A stretch of 64,000 nt of DNA from Paenibacillus sinopodophylli (GTDB taxonomy: Bacteria; Bacillota; Bacilli; Paenibacillales; Paenibacillaceae): contig NZ_VDBO01000001.1 in NCBI RefSeq assembly GCF_005930355.1, forward strand, positions 2,215,135 to 2,279,134, written 5' to 3'. Below are positions 52,100 through 60,955 of this stretch, piece after piece; position 1 is the first letter of the stretch, and each line of letters starts with the position of its first letter. A program made the translations under genes and the position numbers. Below the pieces are notes generated by a model. The model was not told the DNA's origin and made no database searches. It saw only the letters and a list, made by a program, of their open reading frames with translations.

Positions 52100-52129
52100 A
52101 TCTTAGTTCTTTAAAGAGAACAAAGTCAA
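52100..52129 (-). promoter_or_regulatory. sinR promoter with SinR-type operator in the spacer
   Basis: On the minus strand: TTGACT (52129-52124), 18-base spacer, TAAGAT (52105-52100). The spacer contains GTTCTCTTTAAAGAAC (52121-52106). The layout matches that of the epsA promoter. Confidence 0.78.
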
Positions 52130-52186
52130 TACCATTTCTGCTTTTTCCATCTACATTTGTCGTTTTATCGTCTTTCCTATAGGATG

Positions 52187-52221
52187 AAAAATCGCCGAAA
52201 TCAAGTGATTTCGGCGATTTT
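52187..52221 (-). terminator. Terminator of the ydaJKLMN-like operon
   Basis: A near-perfect stem of 16 bp (52187-52202 with 52206-52221) around ATCGCCGAAATCA and its complement, followed on the minus strand by T residues. It lies 37 bases after the stop of the last gene. Confidence 0.88.
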
Positions 52222-52257
52222 CCTGCTCATAAAATTAATCGGACAGCTAGTATGCAG

Positions 52258-53112
52258 CTACACATCGTACTCCAGTCGTTTCCGTGCTTGAACGATGAAA
52301 TCCAGAGGTGTCGGGATCGATTCCGGTTTATATTCAACCGCACCCATTGTAAGGTTCAATTCCACTTTATATTTTTCCGCAAAATCAACGGAGTTGAACT
52401 GTTCAACCTTCTCCTTTAAACGCTTGATAACGATTCCTGCCCCCTCTTCATCCGTGAAGAGCAGCATTCCCCAAGTCGGGGTTTCCGTATTCAGCATGTA
52501 TAAGGAATCATTCAAACGGATGCTCGTCTCGTTTAATTTGGAAACGTCATAGATCATCTCGGTCATCTGCGTCTGACTAATCATTCGGCTTAGCTCATCC
52601 CAGTACTTTACAGTGACAACCATCAAAGTCAAAGGAATGCTGTATCTAGTTGAGAGAGCCATAAATACAGTAGCGTCTTTTTGGAAAGAACGGCTGTTTT
52701 TCAAGTTTGTGCGCTCGTCCATCGTAGCCAGCGAAGCATTCTGTTTCAGCAATTGCTCCTTCTCTGCTTGAAGCTGCTTGCTTGCTGCCGTCAGCATCCA
52801 GGTCACCATCGTAAACACAGGGGTCATGATCAGCCAAAAGTAATTTTGGATGTCTACGACGTCTCCGAGGGCAACTGTCTGGTACAGCGTAAACGTTCCG
52901 TAGCCGAATATAAACAAAATATTCATAATCAGCCCCGTAGTAACGGACGTGAAATACGTTACGATCGAGATTAGAAACGCAATATTCAATAAAATAATGT
53001 TAAGGATATATTGATCGGGATTGCCCGCTGTGAATAGGATCGATATAAAACTTATAACGAACAAGAGCAGAAAAGCGATGTCCGACATAAGACTGCTTTG
53101 ATTACGTTTCAT
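52258..53112 (-). CDS. Membrane protein with degenerate GGDEF domain (YdaK-like c-di-GMP receptor)
   Basis: 284 residues. About four membrane helices (residues 10-110) are followed by a short coiled coil and a GGDEF-fold domain starting at MDERTNLKNSRSFQKD (131-146). The active site is lost: at the GGDEF position the sequence is NTETP (208-212). Five residues before it, RLND (199-202) keeps the RxxD inhibitory-site motif that binds c-di-GMP. This combination is that of YdaK, the c-di-GMP sensor of the Bacillus ydaJKLMN exopolysaccharide system. It overlaps the BcsB-like gene by 11 bases. It cannot be a cyclase; the receptor role is inferred. Confidence 0.85.
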   Translation of the reverse strand: MKRNQSSLMSDIAFLLLFVISFISILFTAGNPDQYILNIILLNIAFLISIVTYFTSVTTGLIMNILFIFGYGTFTLYQTVALGDVVDIQNYFWLIMTPVFTMVTWMLTAASKQLQAEKEQLLKQNASLATMDERTNLKNSRSFQKDATVFMALSTRYSIPLTLMVVTVKYWDELSRMISQTQMTEMIYDVSKLNETSIRLNDSLYMLNTETPTWGMLLFTDEEGAGIVIKRLKEKVEQFNSVDFAEKYKVELNLTMGAVEYKPESIPTPLDFIVQARKRLEYDV

Positions 53113-55195
53113 CGCTCTCCCTCCGTTTCATCCGATATTTGCGAATCAACAGAATCAATGAAAGCAAGATGACGACTAGAACCAGCACGATGGCAACCAT
53201 AAAGCCAAGCACATCGCTTCTCTCCATTACCTCTTCGATCATGTTTGTCGATTGCTCTCCCCCTGCTTCTTTCTTGAAGCGGAAAGCGTAAATATTTCCA
53301 TCTTTGTCTGTGACGGCTCCATCACCGAATACTTTCCACTTCGTACTCTCACTCGTCAGCAGCTTGGATGCCAAGTAATAAACGTCCGAGCCTGCTCCTG
53401 TCACAGCCATCAAGCCGAGACCTGCGGTATACGGCGAATCAATCAGCTGCAATGTTCCAATTCGTTTGCCGTAGTCCTCGTCGATGCTCATTTTCTCATT
53501 CGATTGGATCGCATCGCCAGCTTCGTTATATTGGAAATAAAGGTGCTCATTCTGATCTCGAATAACCTTGTTGTTCTGATAAGTGCCAATCGCGATAATA
53601 TTACGGTTCGCAAGCGCAGCAGCTTCCGTGTCGTCCTCATAGAACTCAACTTCTCCCGCATTACTCTCAGCGAAACGGCCGAGCATATGGAATAAATTCG
53701 AAATGGTTAAGTACGTATAACGGTCGCGTACCTCAGGCAGCACGACTGCTACTTGATTAAAAGCGCCGTCCCGCAAAAAAGGATTTGGGTAATTGTTAAA
53801 CAGCAGCGCCGTTTGATCCAGCGTATTCAGCTGTAAGACGGAGCTATTCTCTACAAATGCCCATGGCGTTTGATTCTGAAGCGTTATACAGCCAGCATTT
53901 TTCAGCTCCAGATCGAATGCCACCGTCACTGAAAAGTTGCCCGTTATATCCATATTTTTTGGAATCGGCAATGTCAACTGATCACCATTCGCTAGCTCAG
54001 CGCTCAGCTTCTTACTGCCAATCGGCAAATCATTGATCAATACTGTAACCAAGGAACGGTCAAAATCCAGATTGTTCGCATAACGCATATCTAGACTAAT
54101 TTTACTTGCTGTTGCAATTGATCGGTTAGCCGGCAGTGCAATGAAATATGCTTTTTCCTGATGCGATATTCCGGTTAGCCGATCTCCCGTTTCCGTGAGC
54201 GTAACGTTTTTATTCACACTGACAGCAGGTGTCGCAATATTCGTTTGCTCGCCTACGAGCTTTCTACTACTGCTTAGCTGCAAGACAAGCTCCTGATTAT
54301 TGAGCAATCGCCCTGCCTTTACAAGCATTTCCGCATTCTCTGATGTCACAACAAGAATCTGCTGCTTGTCAACGCTCAGTAACTGAATCAACGCCTGTTT
54401 GCTCAGATCTTCATCAGCTAATTGGCTTTTAATTTCACCCGGCAAGTGATCATATAGAGCCACTGCCACGATCATCGATTTCGTTAGCCTAGCATCACTG
54501 TTCCACTCCAGCATCGGGATGCTCTCATCCTCGAGCGGATTTGCTTTCGCTAGGCCTGCTAAGGCTTGTACCGCAGCCTCCAGCTCACCAGGTTCACTAT
54601 CCACTGGCACGGCTATCGCGTTCAACCCTGCACTCACCGTATCAAGACCTATAAATTGCTGATAGAAGCCTTTTATGCTGCCTCCAATTGGTTCTTTAGC
54701 ATACGTCATAGAAAGGTTCGACGTCTTGTACAACTGAAGCCAGCTCTCCTGCTTATCAACGGGCAAGCAAACTTGGTCAGGCGTCGCTGTTTGTACAACG
54801 CCACCGACTGTCAGCATATTATTGCCCGCTATCAAAAGCGCTTTGGGCACAGATACCGTCAAATGATTCTTCTCTTCTGACGTTGCTTCTGGCCTGAAAG
54901 AATGAAAAGCGTTCCCGTTCACAGAAAGCGTAATACTGGAGTATTCGTCTTGTGCGAGTGGTGTCATTTTGTAGTCCAGATTTAGCGTTACCGTCTCTAT
55001 ATTCCAATAATCCTCTATCTCGAAATAAAATGGCTTGGATGCTGAGCTTCCTGACAGCAACGAATCCGTATTCGCCAAGGTAACATCATAATGGTGATTA
55101 GAGCTCGGGTTCAGAATGGCTGCAGCGGCTGCAGCATATCCATTCTGAGAAAATAATAAAGTAAGGCAGAGCAAGCTTGTGACTAACCATCTCAT
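53102..55195 (-). CDS. BcsB-like protein (YdaN-like)
   Basis: About 697 residues from ATG 55195, with GGAGGAGAAG nine bases upstream. A signal peptide ends near SQNGYAAAA. The large extracytoplasmic part has jelly-roll-like BcsB repeats (YFEIEDYWNIETVTLNLDY, SITLSVNGNAFHSF, TVSVPKALLIAGNNMLTV), followed near the end by one membrane helix (VLGFMVAIVLVLVVILLSLILLI) and a basic tail, with long segments listed only by their key blocks. BcsB guides a nascent glucan through the envelope and anchors the synthase. It is the partner of the GT2 encoded just upstream. Confidence 0.87.
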   Translation of the reverse strand: MRWLVTSLLCLTLLFSQNGYAAAAAAILNPSSNHHYDVTLANTDSLLSGSSASKPFYFEIEDYWNIETVTLNLDYKMTPLAQDEYSSITLSVNGNAFHSFRPEATSEEKNHLTVSVPKALLIAGNNMLTVGGVVQTATPDQVCLPVDKQESWLQLYKTSNLSMTYAKEPIGGSIKGFYQQFIGLDTVSAGLNAIAVPVDSEPGELEAAVQALAGLAKANPLEDESIPMLEWNSDARLTKSMIVAVALYDHLPGEIKSQLADEDLSKQALIQLLSVDKQQILVVTSENAEMLVKAGRLLNNQELVLQLSSSRKLVGEQTNIATPAVSVNKNVTLTETGDRLTGISHQEKAYFIALPANRSIATASKISLDMRYANNLDFDRSLVTVLINDLPIGSKKLSAELANGDQLTLPIPKNMDITGNFSVTVAFDLELKNAGCITLQNQTPWAFVENSSVLQLNTLDQTALLFNNYPNPFLRDGAFNQVAVVLPEVRDRYTYLTISNLFHMLGRFAESNAGEVEFYEDDTEAAALANRNIIAIGTYQNNKVIRDQNEHLYFQYNEAGDAIQSNEKMSIDEDYGKRIGTLQLIDSPYTAGLGLMAVTGAGSDVYYLASKLLTSESTKWKVFGDGAVTDKDGNIYAFRFKKEAGGEQSTNMIEEVMERSDVLGFMVAIVLVLVVILLSLILLIRKYRMKRRESDET

Positions 55196-55217
55196 TTGCA
55201 ATTACTTCTCCTCCTAC

Positions 55218-56468
55218 TCAGTAACGTTCTGTCTTATACCATTTGATTTCCCTCTTGAAAATAAAATCCTTCACATAGTTGTATAGCCCGTAAGCTGCGA
55301 CCACCATCCATAATTGACAGTAGGTTATGTACATCAGCATAATGATCCAAACATTGGAGAGGCGCATTTCGCCTTTTTCAGTAATTAAGGTGATAAACGT
55401 CCCAGTAATAAATAAAATGATAGCCAGCACCCATAGAAATGCGCTGTATCCCGCAATCGTAGTATGCACATATCCGAGCGCGTGCAGTAGCAGCAGCAAA
55501 TCCGACATAATCAAAGAGGTTAACAATAAGAAGTAGATCGATATAAAATACAGAATGTCGAAATGTATATTTTTGGCTGAGCGATTAAATAACAAAGGCG
55601 TATTTTTCACAATGACATAAATATTCCCTTTCGCCCAACGCGTACGCTGCTTAAACCATACCTTGAGCGTTTGCGGCTCCTGCTCCCACGTCACCGCCTT
55701 GGGCTGGAACTTAATGCGATAGCCCATCATGTAGATTCGGAAGCTTATCTCTGTATCCTCGGCAATAGCCTTGACGTCCCACCCGCCGATCTGCTCTACA
55801 ATATCACGCCTCATAATAAAGTTCGTTCCAGGAATCGTACAAAGCTTGAACAGCTTCCATCTGCCTGCTTGCGCCATCCATTGGAAGGACAAGGTTTCTA
55901 TGTTGATGAAACGGGTCAACAGGCTCGCATTACGATTACGGGTTCTGAATTTGCCGATTACGGCGCCAAGCGATTGATCATGCATAATTTCCCCTACTAG
56001 GTAGCGAAGCGCCTTCTTCTCCGGCGTGTTATCCGCATCGTAGATGGCGATCAATTGTCCCTTGCTCTCTGCAAAGCCAATATTGAGTGCATTGGACTTT
56101 CCTTTCCCGCCGGTAACCGCATCCGTATTAATAACAATCAGCTGCCTGCCGGCATACTTTTGCTGTAAGCCGCCTAGCAGCACACTGCTATTATCTGACG
56201 AGTTATCGTTAATAACGATAATCTCATATCGATCATGCGGGTAATCCAGCGCCAAGAGCGCTTCTACCGTTTGTACGATGACGATCCCTTCATTATGTGC
56301 AGGAACCATGATCGACACGAATGGAGCCTCTCCCTCGATATCAGGCACAGGCCTGCCCTCGTTCTCCATATAAAACAAATAGCCCGCAATAATAAGCACA
56401 ACGTTCACGAGCAACAGCGACCAGATACAAATGACCGCGATCAGCATTAATACATCAGCAATTGTCAT
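55218..56468 (-). CDS. Membrane GT2 polysaccharide synthase (YdaM-like)
   Basis: 416 residues with an N-terminal membrane helix and three to four at the C-terminus. The processive GT-A motifs are present: VSIMVPAHNEG, VINDNSSDNS, AIYDADNTPEKKAL (DXD), and the acceptor and product motifs AIAEDTEISFRI (ED) and QQRTRWAKG-type KQRTRWAKGN. It resembles YdaM and cellulose or poly-GlcNAc synthases, and should polymerise a sugar at the inner face and extrude it. No PilZ domain is present, so c-di-GMP control must come from the YdaK-like partner. Confidence 0.9.
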   Translation of the reverse strand: MTIADVLMLIAVICIWSLLLVNVVLIIAGYLFYMENEGRPVPDIEGEAPFVSIMVPAHNEGIVIVQTVEALLALDYPHDRYEIIVINDNSSDNSSVLLGGLQQKYAGRQLIVINTDAVTGGKGKSNALNIGFAESKGQLIAIYDADNTPEKKALRYLVGEIMHDQSLGAVIGKFRTRNRNASLLTRFINIETLSFQWMAQAGRWKLFKLCTIPGTNFIMRRDIVEQIGGWDVKAIAEDTEISFRIYMMGYRIKFQPKAVTWEQEPQTLKVWFKQRTRWAKGNIYVIVKNTPLLFNRSAKNIHFDILYFISIYFLLLTSLIMSDLLLLLHALGYVHTTIAGYSAFLWVLAIILFITGTFITLITEKGEMRLSNVWIIMLMYITYCQLWMVVAAYGLYNYVKDFIFKREIKWYKTERY

Positions 56469-56478
56469 TTCTGTCTCC

Positions 56479-58032
56479 TTACTTGTAATATTTGCGTTTA
56501 TACATCCGGGAACCTAAGAAGAAAAATACGGTGAAAGCAGAGATCGCAATCAAGATAATACCGATGAACAGCTTATTTTGTACGGCAAACCATTTCACGA
56601 AGCTTTGCTCTGCTTCAGGCGCATAAACATATTCTGAACTGATGCTCGTCCTCTCGCTGATCAAGGATAAGCTTTCGCCATTTACTTGCAGCATTCCGCT
56701 GCGAGAAGTGATTACATGGTTCGCGGTCTGGACCTTATGCTCGCGGGCTTTATAATCAGCAAATATCAGCCAGCTGTTCATAAGAGCTTGGACACCTCTG
56801 CCCAGCTCTTCTTCATTCGTGAAGAATGGAATCGTAATCACAGTATCCATGGGCAGCGGCTCGATTACCTTTCCCTTATCCTCATAATTCGCCCATTCGT
56901 CAGGCTGTACACTGTATAGCGAAGACGGGAAAGCATATGATGTATTCGTACGTGCTTTGTGCATCACCTTTTCATTCGGGAAGAGAAGAGCTGAATCGAA
57001 CAGGGTCATCGCATGATCCACATACAGCTGGTCATATGACCAATACATCTCGGCACCTATGCCCAGTGGTGCAATGCCATAATCAGCTAGCGTATCAATA
57101 AACAGTTCCATCTGTTTTTTCAAATCGCGATCTAGCTCACTGATCGTAGATGCGACAGCGGGAGCATTGACTAGAATCGTTCCATTTCTCGCTTGTACAT
57201 ATTTCAGTGTTTCCAAATAGCGTTTCATCGCTGGATAATCGGTATTGTCAAAGACTGGGCTGACACTTGCGATAAACGGTATGCCCGCATCGTAGAGCCG
57301 ATCAGCCAGCTTCACAAGCAGCTCAAGGTCAGAGAAGGGGTATATGTCTTTAAATGCTACATAGCTCTGGCTCTCAGCCGTTATACCGAGCCAATCCCTC
57401 AACACATCGGACATGGCCCATTCACTAAGATGTTTCGACCTGAAGAAAGGAATATAAGCGATGCCTTCATGGATTACACCGTAAGGAGAGGCCACCGCTA
57501 TGCTGCCTGAAGTAATCTCACCGTAAGCTTTTCCTTCTGACTGTTCGATATAAGCAGTATCCTGCACCCTAATGGACGATTCTGTGAATGAACGAACTGT
57601 CAGCTTTACACTATCCTGGCCGCCCTGTATGAGATTGAGATGAAGCTTCGTTGAAACCATTGCTGGCACATTGCCGCCAATATGGAGGTAATCACCTGCA
57701 AAATGACTGAGATCATCGGTATATGCTTGACTTGAATCAGCCATATCGGAAGCATTAACGAGTCCAATGACCTTATTAAAATGCTGCATGTCTCCAGCCC
57801 GATAGCCATCACGCGCGAGCAGTGTCACCGTCACACCAAACCCAGCAAGCAGTCGCTGAAGTGCCTCAATATTCCCCTCATTATCCGTCCCGACAGCCAA
57901 GCTATCGTAGACGAGCAGAACAGCCCCAGGCTCAGTCTTCTCCTGCGCTTCAACGTAAAATGAAGGCAGCAGCAGGAACATCATAAACAGCAGCGCAATC
58001 TTTGTTGAAATAGGCTTAATGGGCTTGTACAT
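56479..58032 (-). CDS. DUF2334 polysaccharide-deacetylase-like protein (YdaL-like)
   Basis: 517 residues from ATG 58032 (MYKPIKPISTKIALL), with AAGGCGGTGA upstream; the longer frame to 58158 would overlap the preceding gene by 101 bases. It has a signal peptide ending near FYVEAQ, an extracytoplasmic domain (VLLVYDSLAVGTDNEGNIEALQ, and PFIASVSPVFDNTDYPAMKRY in the DUF2334 position) and a C-terminal membrane anchor (LFIGIILIAISAFTVFFFLG). DUF2334 is related to the polysaccharide deacetylase fold. It probably modifies the nascent polymer. Confidence 0.82.
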   Translation of the reverse strand: MYKPIKPISTKIALLFMMFLLLPSFYVEAQEKTEPGAVLLVYDSLAVGTDNEGNIEALQRLLAGFGVTVTLLARDGYRAGDMQHFNKVIGLVNASDMADSSQAYTDDLSHFAGDYLHIGGNVPAMVSTKLHLNLIQGGQDSVKLTVRSFTESSIRVQDTAYIEQSEGKAYGEITSGSIAVASPYGVIHEGIAYIPFFRSKHLSEWAMSDVLRDWLGITAESQSYVAFKDIYPFSDLELLVKLADRLYDAGIPFIASVSPVFDNTDYPAMKRYLETLKYVQARNGTILVNAPAVASTISELDRDLKKQMELFIDTLADYGIAPLGIGAEMYWSYDQLYVDHAMTLFDSALLFPNEKVMHKARTNTSYAFPSSLYSVQPDEWANYEDKGKVIEPLPMDTVITIPFFTNEEELGRGVQALMNSWLIFADYKAREHKVQTANHVITSRSGMLQVNGESLSLISERTSISSEYVYAPEAEQSFVKWFAVQNKLFIGIILIAISAFTVFFFLGSRMYKRKYYK

Positions 58033-58057
58033 TCGAATCACCGCCTTGATAACCAAA

Positions 58058-59575
58058 TCATGCTGAGTGACTAAGGGTAACGGATGGCTGCCGTTTCTCG
58101 CTTCTCCATAGATTTCCTTGGATCGCATCGGCCGCTGTCGCAAACGTAACAATATCAAAAGCTAAAGTAAACAGAAATTCATGCTTAGACAAGTCCGCAT
58201 CTCCGGCACCAATGATCGATACGAGAATGCCGGAGAAGCCCATTGCAATCATCGACACCATATGAGGCAGCCGCAGCATTCGCCTCCTATCTTTATCTCT
58301 CCATGCGTTTATGAAGGACGGCAGATAAAGGCCTATAATAATAATCGTCCAAATCACGATAAAACCAAAGGTTTTCGGGGCAAGCATTTTTTTAATATCA
58401 CTATAAGCCGTGAAGAAGCTCGTCTGGGCACCGAACGCCTTTCCCTCAGACTTTTCGTAATTCCCCATCGCCTCTGGGCGGATCGTGAATGCATTTTTAG
58501 CCGCTAGGTCAAGCATTTTCCCAGCCTGATCAGGATGCGCGGCATAATACGCAACGATTTGACCGAAACCATATTTACTATAAAATTGTTTCTGTAATAA
58601 ATCAGAATCCACATCTATGGTCGTGTAAGGCTCGTAATAAATACTTTTACCCAAGACTGCGAATTGCTGATCAATACCGAATGACTTTAATGCAGCTTCA
58701 GGGTCCTCCGATTGCAGCAAAACGCCGCGTGTCATGGCATGATATTTGTTTATATTGACGAATTGCTGCGGAATGAATGCATAAGTCGCAATACCTGCTG
58801 CAAATAGACAAACCAGTGACGAGGCTGCGAAGACTCGGAACGACTTTTGTTTGCGGACAAAAATCAATAAAATGCCAGTTACAGCTATTACGATGCCAGC
58901 CGGGGCATTCTGCTGCTTGCTCGTTGTTAGAAGCAGTCCACTTATTAGAAAAATGCCCATTAAGACGTAGTCGTTGAACCGATGACGGTACAACAGCAGC
59001 ACCGAGGCGAACAAATAGATCATCGAGATCAATACAATACTTTCACTGAAGAAAGAATTGAAAAAGGCCGTATATGCTGTATCTCCGAATATAAAAATAG
59101 TAATGCCAGCAATCATATAGCCCTGTTTCGCCTTTAATTTCCAAGTAAGGCTCTCGGTCAATAGGAATATCGCGCCTGTATACAGCAGCGTGAACAACGC
59201 AGCTTGAATACGGATATCGAACTGGTTCGAATTGAACCATTGATTGATCCATATCGATAATCGAATAAATAAGGACTGGGACGAGGATAAAGTGGCTCCG
59301 TTCTCGTTGTAATATTGAAATATTCCGTAATTTTTCACGAAATGCCCCAAATATTGACTATCGTAATCAGGAGCGTTGAAATACAGCCCATTGCTGTATA
59401 ATATACGGAAATAATCCCCGTTATCCGCCATACCGATATACGGCGAGACAAACAGGGCTAGAGAAGTGATAATCAGCACGCCTAATGAAGCAAGCACAGC
59501 CGGTGAGAACCATCTTTGAAGAGCTGCCCATCGGCGATTTATTGTAGATAAATTCTGGGTGTCAATGACCGACAT
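58058..59575 (-). CDS. Polytopic membrane protein, glycosyltransferase-like (WsfD-like)
   Basis: 505 residues with about ten to twelve membrane helices. The first extracytoplasmic loop contains FVSPYIGMADNGDYFRILYSNG, of the type seen in GT-C glycosyltransferases (an Asp-rich loop after helix one), and a long loop near residues 270-380. From memory, proteins of this kind in Paenibacillus are annotated as WsfD-like glycan hexose transferases. It has no counterpart in the Bacillus subtilis ydaJKLMN operon. The function within the polymer pathway is uncertain. Confidence 0.65.
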   Translation of the reverse strand: MSVIDTQNLSTINRRWAALQRWFSPAVLASLGVLIITSLALFVSPYIGMADNGDYFRILYSNGLYFNAPDYDSQYLGHFVKNYGIFQYYNENGATLSSSQSLFIRLSIWINQWFNSNQFDIRIQAALFTLLYTGAIFLLTESLTWKLKAKQGYMIAGITIFIFGDTAYTAFFNSFFSESIVLISMIYLFASVLLLYRHRFNDYVLMGIFLISGLLLTTSKQQNAPAGIVIAVTGILLIFVRKQKSFRVFAASSLVCLFAAGIATYAFIPQQFVNINKYHAMTRGVLLQSEDPEAALKSFGIDQQFAVLGKSIYYEPYTTIDVDSDLLQKQFYSKYGFGQIVAYYAAHPDQAGKMLDLAAKNAFTIRPEAMGNYEKSEGKAFGAQTSFFTAYSDIKKMLAPKTFGFIVIWTIIIIGLYLPSFINAWRDKDRRRMLRLPHMVSMIAMGFSGILVSIIGAGDADLSKHEFLFTLAFDIVTFATAADAIQGNLWRSEKRQPSVTLSHSA

Positions 59576-59604
59576 GCTTGGTGATTGCCTCCTCTGAGAG
59601 AGAT

Positions 59605-60726
59605 TTAATAAGCATAAGCCAACAATGCCATTAGGTTATCGAACGAATAAGCTTGACCTGATGCTTCATCGGCAAAGCCGCCTTGAAACTTGCTGCTCGC
59701 ATCAACAATACGGAATTGATTCATCTGCTCCATGCTATCCTCATACAAGCTTTTATCGCCTATCTCAGCTGCTATCATAGCCGCAATCGCATAAATCGCT
59801 GTCGACTCTATTTCCGTGAGCGCTGCTCCGTCCTTTGTGTATTGCCCATACAGCGTCCCGTTCTTTACATGCTCCTTCAGATAGCTGATACTCGCGGTTT
59901 GCTGTAATCCCACCTCGGACAATGCAAGGATCGTTAGCATCGATTCCACCGTATTGATCTTCTCAGAGCTGTATGCGTGCGAAGCATACGTGTAACGAGT
60001 TTCGTAGAAGGGGAATGCATCTGACAAATATCCATTTCGAGTAATTTCTGTCATCTGGTTCATCAATGTCTTCTTTTCCTTCGAGGAAAGAGGAAGAAGC
60101 TGCAAAGATTTCAAATCAATGTAGCATAATGTAATGAAATCGTTCGTTAATTGATAGATTTCATCATAGAAATCATACAAATAGCCATCCTTTACGTTAT
60201 ACATGTAGAATCTGCTGCCGTATTCATCCGCGATCTGCGTATAATGGGCATCCTTAAACACCTCTCCTGCTTCATGGAGCGCTCGAATGATTCGCAAGTC
60301 ATCTACCGCCGCGTTAAGCTGATATGACTTACTTTGCTTAGGACTGAAGCGGTAGCTGAATCCGTATTTAAGATCAAACAGTCGCTTAGCTCGCGCCCAC
60401 TCAGAATCGAATGCATCCTGCTGTTTGGTCATGGCATAATACCTCATAAGCAAACCAGCCGATTCGCTAAGCACCTCATGCCCCGATGCGGCTTCTGCTG
60501 ACTGCTCGGTATCTATGTAATTTGTATATGTACCGTCATTACCTGACAGTTTATTCGTAATAAAGCTTATTAAAGCAGCCCTGTTCGGAGCCTGCTTGAC
60601 GCTGTCTCCGTAGTGGTTTGGAGGGAGTAATGGTGCTTCTTTGATAGCTCCAGACTGCGATTTTCCGCAAGCCGTCATCAGGCACAACGAGAAGACAACA
60701 ACGATATGAACGGCAAACTTGCCCAT
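59605..60726 (-). CDS. Lipoprotein of glycosyl hydrolase family 8 type (YdaJ-like)
   Basis: About 373 residues from ATG 60726 (MGKFAVHIVVVFSLCLMTACGK), with GGAGGAGGGTG upstream. The lipobox is LMTAC, so the protein should be anchored outside the membrane by Cys20. The rest looks helical, in the manner of (alpha/alpha)6 barrels (HEVLSESAGLLMRYYAMTK, LKYGFSYRF, INTVESMLTILALSEVG), as in YdaJ and BcsZ-like GH8 enzymes. The early Glu in HEVLSESAG fits the GH8 acid position. First gene of the operon, so it probably trims or releases the polymer. Substrate unknown. Confidence 0.8.
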   Translation of the reverse strand: MGKFAVHIVVVFSLCLMTACGKSQSGAIKEAPLLPPNHYGDSVKQAPNRAALISFITNKLSGNDGTYTNYIDTEQSAEAASGHEVLSESAGLLMRYYAMTKQQDAFDSEWARAKRLFDLKYGFSYRFSPKQSKSYQLNAAVDDLRIIRALHEAGEVFKDAHYTQIADEYGSRFYMYNVKDGYLYDFYDEIYQLTNDFITLCYIDLKSLQLLPLSSKEKKTLMNQMTEITRNGYLSDAFPFYETRYTYASHAYSSEKINTVESMLTILALSEVGLQQTASISYLKEHVKNGTLYGQYTKDGAALTEIESTAIYAIAAMIAAEIGDKSLYEDSMEQMNQFRIVDASSKFQGGFADEASGQAYSFDNLMALLAYAY

Positions 60727-60906
60727 TTGAACACCCTCCTCCATGGTTACATACCCATATAACGACACATTGAAACAATTTCTGCGCAATTTGATTCCAT
60801 AGTAGCATGTATTCAGGCAACTATCTATGCCCAATTTCAGTATATGTTACTTTTGACCTATTGAATTTTCTGATAACACTCTCTTTCATTTCCAAAATGA
60901 CACAAA

Positions 60907-60944
60907 AAAACAGCTGCACCACATCATAGCGGTTCAGCTGTTTT
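60907..60944. terminator. Bidirectional terminator between ydaJ-like gene and exonuclease gene
   Basis: AAAACAGCTG (60907-60916) pairs with CAGCTGTTTT (60935-60944), extended by ACC/GGT. It has A- and T-runs on either side. It lies 12 bases after the exonuclease stop on the minus strand. Confidence 0.88.
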
Positions 60945-60955
60945 TGTCGTTCTAT

